Assembly: GCA_001414345.1 (NCBI GenBank)
Contig: LLCB01000006.1
Location: 372,001-436,000 of the forward strand
Length of the DNA: 64,000 bases
Origin: Hymenoscyphus infarciens
Lineage: Eukaryota > Ascomycota > Leotiomycetes > Helotiales > Helotiaceae
Direction: 5' to 3'
The notes under the pieces: generated by a model
The model's input: the letters and a program-made list of their open reading frames with translations, nothing else
The model's database searches: none
What the model was told of the DNA's origin: nothing
In this document: positions 57,806-64,000 of the stretch, piece after piece
Layout of the letters: the number at the start of each line of letters is the position of its first letter
Numbering within the stretch: the stretch's first letter is position 1
Program-made: the position numbers and the translations under genes

Positions 57806-58812
57806 TTAGGCATTATCATCACGCTCCATTTGCGGGCTCATTGGCCGGGCCTCCGAATTTCCATAACTCTGCACCCTGCCACTTCCCCCACCACTACCTC
57901 CCCCCATCCTCTCATAAACAAAAATCACATTCAAACCCCCCGAAAACACGAGTCCCAGGACAAAAATAACCCAGTGAAAAGCCATCATAGTAGTCCCCGC
58001 TTTGATCTCCTGATCCGAAACATACTGAATGGCCTTCAACGTCTGCGTCATCGAAAATGCCGCTCCGAAAATCAATAATATAGATACCCAACAACAAACC
58101 AATGCTACAATGCGAGGCCACCATGGTTGTACACCATTACCCTTGGATTCTGGGGAAGGTTTTTTGATGGCTTGTTTCTGGTACCTGTCGAAAGCCGTGA
58201 AGAGGGTACTGAGGAGGAAGAGGAAGGCGGAGCAGACGAGGGGACTGGCGAGGATCTTCTGTTGGAGGGCGAGCGCTTTGGAGATTGAGGACGAATTGGG
58301 TGCGTGGAGGTCTTTGGCTATGTCTTCCGGGTCACCGAGGGTAGAAGGGGCGCAGGTGAAGGTTGAGTTGCTTGTTGGGCGGTGACATAGTCCTGGTATC
58401 TTTCTGTTAGTATAGCTCTTTTCTTCTCTCTGGAATTTGTTCTTTGGATTGAGCGAGGGGGCAAATGCTTACCGAAGAATCCTATCCGGATATCGCCAGC
58501 AGTTCCTTTTTCCTGGAGATTGGCGAGGTAGACGTTTGGTATTCCGGGGGATTCTGAAACGCAGCCTGAGAGCGCGATAGCTGTGAAGTTATTATTATGT
58601 GAGGTCAAATACGAAAAGAAGAGGCGTTAACTTACTGTAGAACACGATGGTGGGAATGGCAAGTATGTAAACTGCCACTTTGAATGGCAATTTTTCTGTG
58701 CAATAGCTTTTTTAGCGAGTGTTAAGGCTTTTGGACAGAGATACTGCTTACGACTGAGTTTTATGAGGGTTTGGTGGATATTTTCATTCCAGATTGTGCT
58801 TTGGGAACTCAT
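57806..58812 (-). CDS. Fig1-family membrane protein (Ca2+ regulator / membrane fusion)
   Basis: Four exons: 58752-58812, 58636-58695, 58473-58580, 57806-58392; 271 residues. The first membrane segment is VAVYILAIPTIVFYTIAL. The extracellular loop carries SGCVSESPGIPNVYLANLQ and then DIRIGFFGLCHRPTSNSTFTC, the GYFG-C-type signature of Fig1-domain proteins. Three more helices follow (LVCSAFLFLLSTLF, ALVCCWVSILLIFGAAF, AFHWVIFVLGLVFSGGL), then a Gly/Ser-rich cytosolic tail ending RPMSPQMERDDNA. Yeast Fig1 mediates Ca2+ influx and fusion during mating; fungal relatives also act in hyphal growth and development. Acceptors for exons 2 and 4 were set by phase. The start ATG at 58812 follows an in-frame TTG. 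Confidence 0.83.
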
Positions 58813-60046
58813 TGTCAATGGTGGTGTTCGTGTGGAACCGAGGATTTATTTTTCTACTTCTTTTATTCGCGATTTTGTTTTCTTTGGCAGACGCAGGGTT
58901 TAAGTTGAGTCTAATGAGTATCAGATTCATCCGTGGAGGTGTACTTCTGGGTTTATGTAGGACATGCCGAGTGGTGACAATATTTCTTGATACTATGAGT
59001 TTGAATATCAAACTTGCTTGATGGGTTGCTTGTCAGACTCAGACATAGCTTTTTGTGATCGAGTTGTGACTTTGTTCTTCTATTCATCTTTCTTTTTTCT
59101 TTACTCTGAACAATCACTTGGATTGACAAGATATCTCACTCTTTTCGACTCAGATCTCTGGCTTGATGGTCTCGGCGTTTTGGGGTTTGCAATCGTTGTG
59201 AAGAAGTCTTTTGGGAATTGGTCTTTGTGACTGGTTGTTTGCTTTGAGTCTTTGAATCGGCGTTGCTGTTAGACTCTTTCTGATTCCGAAAGATGAATGG
59301 TGTTTCCAGCTGATTGTTTCTCGATATCGTGTCCCTTTTTTAGCAGATGGAAAAGTGAGTACGCCACTACTTTTGGAGATGATATCACATCAAGAAAGTC
59401 AAAGATACTTGAGTGGGGATTTTGGGAGTTGCATTGGGAGGGGAAACTTTTCACAACTCCATTGGGCCATTGTCTAAATGCAATGAAATTGCCGATGTAC
59501 CTCTAATTCGTTGGCTTGCTTTCCTGCGACCCTCTACCACGCGGAGACGACGCATTGAGGATGGAAGTTTTATATCGAAAATCACATGATCGAGAGAGAG
59601 AGGAAGGGGGTGGGGGGATGGAGTTTCAAGGCAGATTGGGTTACGATCTTTGTTCCTTTTCTTACTACAAAACGCGGATCAGTGAGAGGTTGCCAAGACA
59701 GTCCCCCAAGAACTCTTACGACTCGTTAAATCTTGATTTAAACTTATAGTGATCGATTCCCCCGTGAACATGGACTATTCTCGCCAACATTTAATATTCA
59801 CGTGTTCCCCCACAAGGGAGGACAAAGCAGTGGCGGCACTTTCAAACTCACATTGTGGTCACCTGAGAGTGGTTCTTCAGGTGCTGGTTCTCAGCTAGTC
59901 ACAACTGAAGAAGCTTTGTTTACTTTTTCCCTTTAGTCAGCCAAGACGCGTTTCTATTGAACGCGACATTCTAGAGTTCTCGTTCTGTACGCTTCAGTCT
60001 ATCTTCCCTTCGCCAGTGCTTCCATACATTTATAATTCCAGCGATA
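58813..60046. other. Intergenic region, no gene seen
   Basis: The promoter side of the Fig1-family gene. Frames of 60-77 codons have no features. Confidence 0.45.
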
Positions 60047-60048
60047 TA

Positions 60049-60742
60049 GTATGCTTTATTCACTATTTTATAGATTGATCATTAAGATGACGATATTGGT
60101 TAACATCGTAGGATTGGTTAATAAATTCAGACTTTATAGATAAAACACCTTGTTTAACAACGCTTAAAACAAAGCTGTTCTCAGATCTATATATATTATT
60201 TAGCCTAAACCTAGCCTTTTCTAGCCTTTTTACCTCTCTTATATATTCTCTCTTCTCTTGCCTGATTAGCTAGATTAGATCTAGTTCTCTTTAAAAGCGA
60301 AGATCTAGCTAAATTACTTATTCAGATCTTCTTAAAATGCTCTTAATTTAGTAATATCTAGCTTAATAAACTCCTTAGTAGTTGCTCTCTTACGCTTACT
60401 TCTCTTTAGTTTCTTTAGAGAAGGAGTAGATAACGTACTTATACTAGATAGAATAGCGGAAGTCTTCTTATTTTACCTAGAATAAAGTTAGAAGAGTAAG
60501 AAATGAGAGAGAGAAGGCTTCTTATATAGCTAGATAAATAATTAGAAAGGAGACTAAAAAAGCTCTCTTTTAGAGAGAGAAAGAGGAAAGACTCTAAGAG
60601 AGAAAGTTAGTTAGGTATTATTAGATCGAAAGGCGACAAAACAGGCTATTAGTAGATATAAAGTTTTATCTATAAAGTCTAAATCTATTAACTAATATCG
60701 TAATCTTATTAGTTAATCTATAAAATAGTGAATAAAGTATAC
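60049..60742. mobile_element. 694-bp TIR element with TA duplication (Tc1/mariner-like MITE)
   Basis: The inverted repeats run over about 100 bp. Left is GTATGCTTTATTCACTATTT and right (reversed) is GTATACTTTATTCACTATTT, continuing with ATAGATT, GACGATATTGGTTAA / TACGATATTAGTTAA and CAGACTTTATAGATAAAAC / TAGACTTTATAGATAAAAC. TA lies just outside on both sides (60047-60048 and 60743-60744). Differences are C/T or G/A (RIP-like). No coding frame. Confidence 0.8.
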
Positions 60743-60987
60743 TAGATTAAGGAAAACCTTCTAGAGAATATCAAGTTCGTTAGAGACCTCGAGATTATCT
60801 AAGAGCTACTTAACTAGTATAGTATTTAATTATATATATCGTGATAAATAGTAGCGAGTAGGCTACTTCTATTGAATTAAATCCTTGAACCTAGCTAGGA
60901 AAGGCACGAAGCTGCTAATTTCTGTCTGTATTTTTTCTATGTTTTATTAGAGGACTACTTCTTATACGGTGAGATCCCTGTTTCTAT

Positions 60988-61575
60988 TAGTGTTTTGGCT
61001 TTCCCCGCCTTAGTTAGCCTAGTACTTAGAATAGAATAGACTACTTATCTAGGTAAGGATAAAAGAGGCTAGGCTAGATTAGAATTAAGGCTAGGCTAAG
61101 TTTAGTAGACTAGGTACTCTAACTAGGATAGAAGTGGCTAGGAAAGTTCTAAAAATAGAATAGAAGTAGCTAGACAGATAAAAAAAGAAGGCTAGGCTAG
61201 AGTAGGATTAGAAAGGCAACCCTCTAATTAGGACCTAGACCCTCTTTTCTACTCGCTTTCTGAATATTAAGCGAGATTAGAGACCTAGACCCTCTTTTCT
61301 ACCTACCTTCTAAATATTAAGCGAGATTAGAGACCTAGACTCTCTTTTCTACCCGCCTTCCAGGCTTTAAGCGAAATTAACTAGCCTAACTCTTCCTATT
61401 CTAGCCTCTCTATTTAGTAAGGAAAGATAAGTAAGTACTATAGAATAGAAGTAGCTAGGAAAACTAGAATTTAAGAATAGGAGAAGGCGGGATAGCCTTT
61501 AACTAGAGGCAGAAGAGAGAAGAAGCGTCGAGGCAGAATAGGATAATAGATTAGACGGGGAAACCTAAAACACTG
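60988..61575. mobile_element. hAT-like MITE, 588 bp
   Basis: The left end TAGTGTTTTGGCTTTCCCCG and the reversed right end CAGTGTTTTAGGTTTCCCCG match; the first base C has become T on the left. The exact 8-bp duplication GTTTCTAT flanks it (60980-60987 and 61576-61583). There is no coding frame. Inside are three tandem copies of a 50-bp unit at 61232-61380. Confidence 0.82.
61232..61380 (+). repeat. Three tandem 50-bp repeats inside the 588-bp MITE
   Basis: The unit starts GACCTAGACCCTCTTTTCTA and ends TTAAGCGAGATTAGA; copies begin at 61232, 61282 and 61332. The third copy diverges at its end. Confidence 0.75.
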
Positions 61576-61583
61576 GTTTCTAT

Positions 61584-62228
61584 TGAGTAGTATCTGTTCT
61601 AATACTAAGGCTAGAAAATTTTCATCTTCAACTTACGTTATTTGATTCACTTTTAAGCGACTAGAGCTGTGTTTTGTCTAGTGGGATCGGAAATGACATT
61701 GTTTCTCTTATGTAGTATCTGATCCAATGTAAACTGGATGTCTATAAGTTATTGATTAAGGCCTTCGTTGATTCTCACTTAATCGGCTAAATTAGCCACC
61801 AGTTTCACGACCCGGCTAGAGTGTTTGAACCCAAAGCTTTATACGTAGACTATGCTTATATTGTAACAGTGATTGTACTAAAATCTGCACTCGGCACTTT
61901 TCTAACTTCTCCATGACTACCAGGTCGTTAAACCTCGCCATAAGTACCTCACCATTGACGACCTATAGCTTTGTGGGTGCTAAGTTGAAATCCTGGATGG
62001 TTATTATCTACTGTTGTACGTGGAATATTGGTCATTCCTTACATAGTGTCCTCGCCAAAGGTCAAGGGTCAAGGGTTAAGGAGTAAGGTTGTTATGGTTC
62101 TACACAAGTTCAATAAAAGATAAAGTCGCAGGGGCTAGGCCCAAGGTTTTCAATAAAGTCACCCCTGAACCAATAAGAAGAGCACTGTGAAGGTGAAGCG
62201 ATCTTGTCTCCCTCAAGCTTCAAAGTTG
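61584..62228. other. Intergenic region between MITEs
   Basis: Normal composition; short GGTCAAGGGTCAAGGGTTAAGG-type repeat near 62,057-62,080. No gene. Confidence 0.4.
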
Positions 62229-62236
62229 ACTCTATC

Positions 62237-62680
62237 CAGACTTGGGCGGCGATATTACCGGTGACATATCGGAGGGGTCTACGATATTCATAAGAATAAC
62301 CGATAATATATCGATTATCGGCGGAAAATGGTTAATCCGGAGAATAATAGTTCTTCCGGCTGAGAGCCAATAGAATACTTAGTCTAAGCATAAAGATAAA
62401 GTCACATGACTTTAAAAGTAAGTTCTAATTATTTATAAGTCTACGTCAGAGAACCATATAATAACTTTTTAATACAATAAAGCATATTTTTAATAGAAGA
62501 TATAAGTCATGTGATGTCTATTTAGTACTGTAATTATAAAGGCACTAGCGCTAAAACCCCGATATTTAATCGATTATCGTCACTTTTTTGACGATATTTC
62601 ATCGTATCGGAATTTACGATATTTATCCTACGATATATATCGCAATAATCCGATAACTATCGTATCGCCGCCCAAGTCTG
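62237..62680. mobile_element. hAT-like MITE, 444 bp (copy 2)
   Basis: Same family as 48738-49244: starts CAGACTTGGGCGGCGATA and ends CGCCGCCCAAGTCTG. The exact 8-bp duplication ACTCTATC flanks it (62229-62236 and 62681-62688). It is in the same orientation as copy 1. It lacks a segment near the left end and another in the middle, and differs by transitions. No coding frame. Confidence 0.88.
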
Positions 62681-62688
62681 ACTCTATC

Positions 62689-64000
62689 AATTTCACTTCC
62701 CTGATATTTTTATCCACTCCACAGCAACAGCAACAGCAACAGCACCAAAAAACCCCCTACAGATTCATGACGTATAGTATCTTCTTTCTTAAATTAGCTA
62801 TATCATGAAGTGCTATCAATCAGTATGAGTCCCAATCTTCCTCCTCAATCAGCACAAATAATTTGAAGGCCAGGACAATCCATCCCTCTTCTCTGGTTCT
62901 CCGAGGCCATCCCAAATAGTCGATGTGATCAGTCAAAGCCCGCCTGGTAAAATACCTATTAAAAATGTGTACCCCGAAGAAAGCCAGAATAGATTACCTT
63001 TTGGGAACAGACGTCACAAATAATATCCGCAACAATCTCAGTAAACTCCTACCAATATAAACAACCCCGGCCAAGATCTAAACTTCACACCCGTAAGTCT
63101 TAAGGGAACAACAGCTCAGCTTTCAGACACAGCAAGGGGAAAAAACCGCAGGAACGCACGAATACAAACCGCTAAGCCAAAATGCGGAGATATTGTAGTT
63201 GGTCAAAAACGGCGAGGTACACCCTCCACCAAGCCACGCAACAAGGGATGGCTTTTCTTGCTCTCGCTCTATCTAAGATCCCACGATCAAGGTTTATGTT
63301 TGCTCTCTTGAAATACTTGTCTGAAAGTTTCTCAATATATCTCACCAGGTTCAGCCACCCAACAACTGTCCACAAATAACATTGGCATTTCATTGCCCCT
63401 ACTATTATTATAAATCCATATAAACAAATCCCAACGTATGTCTCCCTTCTTGAAGCAAATAGGTATCCAAAAAACCACAGCATTCAAAGGACAATACTTT
63501 AAGATCACTCCTTAACCCCGATGGAGAGAAACATGAATATAAAACAATTACAGACACAAATAAAATAAACTTTAGAAAAGGTGGGCGCTCGACAATCTAA
63601 CGTACGCCAAAACGACTATCATACCAGAAATTACGCATGCAATCTCACCCTCTGTCTCTCTTGATGCCTAGGGTCAAAAACTTGCACGGGTCAATGTGAG
63701 TTTCAGATAGCAACACTCACCGAGAATTTAACTCAAATTTCTTCGCATGGGTCGGCTCCATCAACGGATTAATCTTCCACTTTTTCGGTCGTTAACCTGG
63801 ATGGAGGGGTATATTCTTCGTCACTCAGATGAAAGGAAACTTAGGTACTTCACATCTGTGAACGTCTTCCTCTTTCCCCGCAGGTATTCATATCAAGACT
63901 TTACAACACTGAAATATGAACAAAACCACAAGGCGATTGTATTTTCTGCATTGTTTAGCTCACATTTGTCCTTATTTAATTCTTTTCAGTACATAATCCT
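62689..64000. other. Right-end non-coding stretch
   Basis: It contains a CAACAG microsatellite at 62722-62743. Frames near 63,170-63,480 overlap on both strands and lack features. On the minus strand, 63769-63829 reads as a possible C-terminus (SDEEYTPPSRLTTEKVED then stop), perhaps the last exon of a gene outside the window, but the upstream structure could not be built. Confidence 0.4.

Noticed and set aside
60200..61600. CRISPR-like array suggested by the 50-bp tandem repeats
   Set aside because: Eukaryotic genome, units are contiguous without spacers, and the tract lies within a MITE with TIRs and a target duplication.

Overview
This is a window from a filamentous ascomycete nuclear genome. 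The evidence is short GT-AG introns (about 46-150 nt) with CTAAC-like branch points, a Zn2Cys6 regulator, a secreted GH10 xylanase and LPMO-like protein, a Fig1-family membrane protein, and a sharply bounded AT-rich island almost empty of CA/TG dinucleotides, which is the mark of repeat-induced point mutation (RIP). Gene content and architecture suggest a Leotiomycete (Helotiales-like) plant-associated fungus; the species assignment is inference.

Layout. 1-1,200 is ordinary non-coding DNA. About 1,200-15,250 is one RIP-degraded block in which nested LTR retrotransposons can still be delimited by their target-site duplications: a 4.4-kb element (2326-6720) carrying a nested 1.15-kb miniature LTR element (3069-4218), two inverted solo LTRs of the same family (1550-1873 and 6864-7185), and a 6.8-kb Ty1/copia element (7333-14133). 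Genes begin abruptly at 15.6 kb: ATP synthase delta subunit, a large RanBP2-zinc-finger protein with a uORF, NatB catalytic subunit Naa20, a conserved fungal protein of unknown role, an intron-containing tRNA-Ala(CGC), and a small Ser/Thr-rich gene. Between 28.9 and 33.3 kb there are no genes; two Tc1/mariner-like MITEs (TA duplications) lie at 31.7-33.3 kb.

33.6-46.3 kb is the metabolic core: an LPMO-like secreted protein, a P-loop uridine-kinase-like enzyme, a Zn2Cys6 factor, a D-arabinitol-dehydrogenase-like enzyme convergent with it, a sugar/polyol transporter divergent from the dehydrogenase, and a GH10 endoxylanase whose upstream region holds three GGCTAAA (XlnR-type) sites. Together these read as a plausible hemicellulose/pentitol utilisation locus: secreted hydrolysis, uptake, oxidation and local regulation.

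47.4-58.8 kb holds a RING protein, a hAT-like MITE, a DUF3433-type membrane-protein pseudogene, a secreted SGNH/GDSL hydrolase, an F-box-like protein, a fungal amidoligase and a Fig1-family protein. The right end (59-64 kb) is gene-poor and carries three more MITEs, one of them a second copy of the hAT-like family at 48.7 kb; both copies keep perfect 8-bp target duplications. Exon boundaries below were worked out by hand from splice signals, reading-frame phase and protein-family expectation; total coding lengths were checked to be multiples of three.
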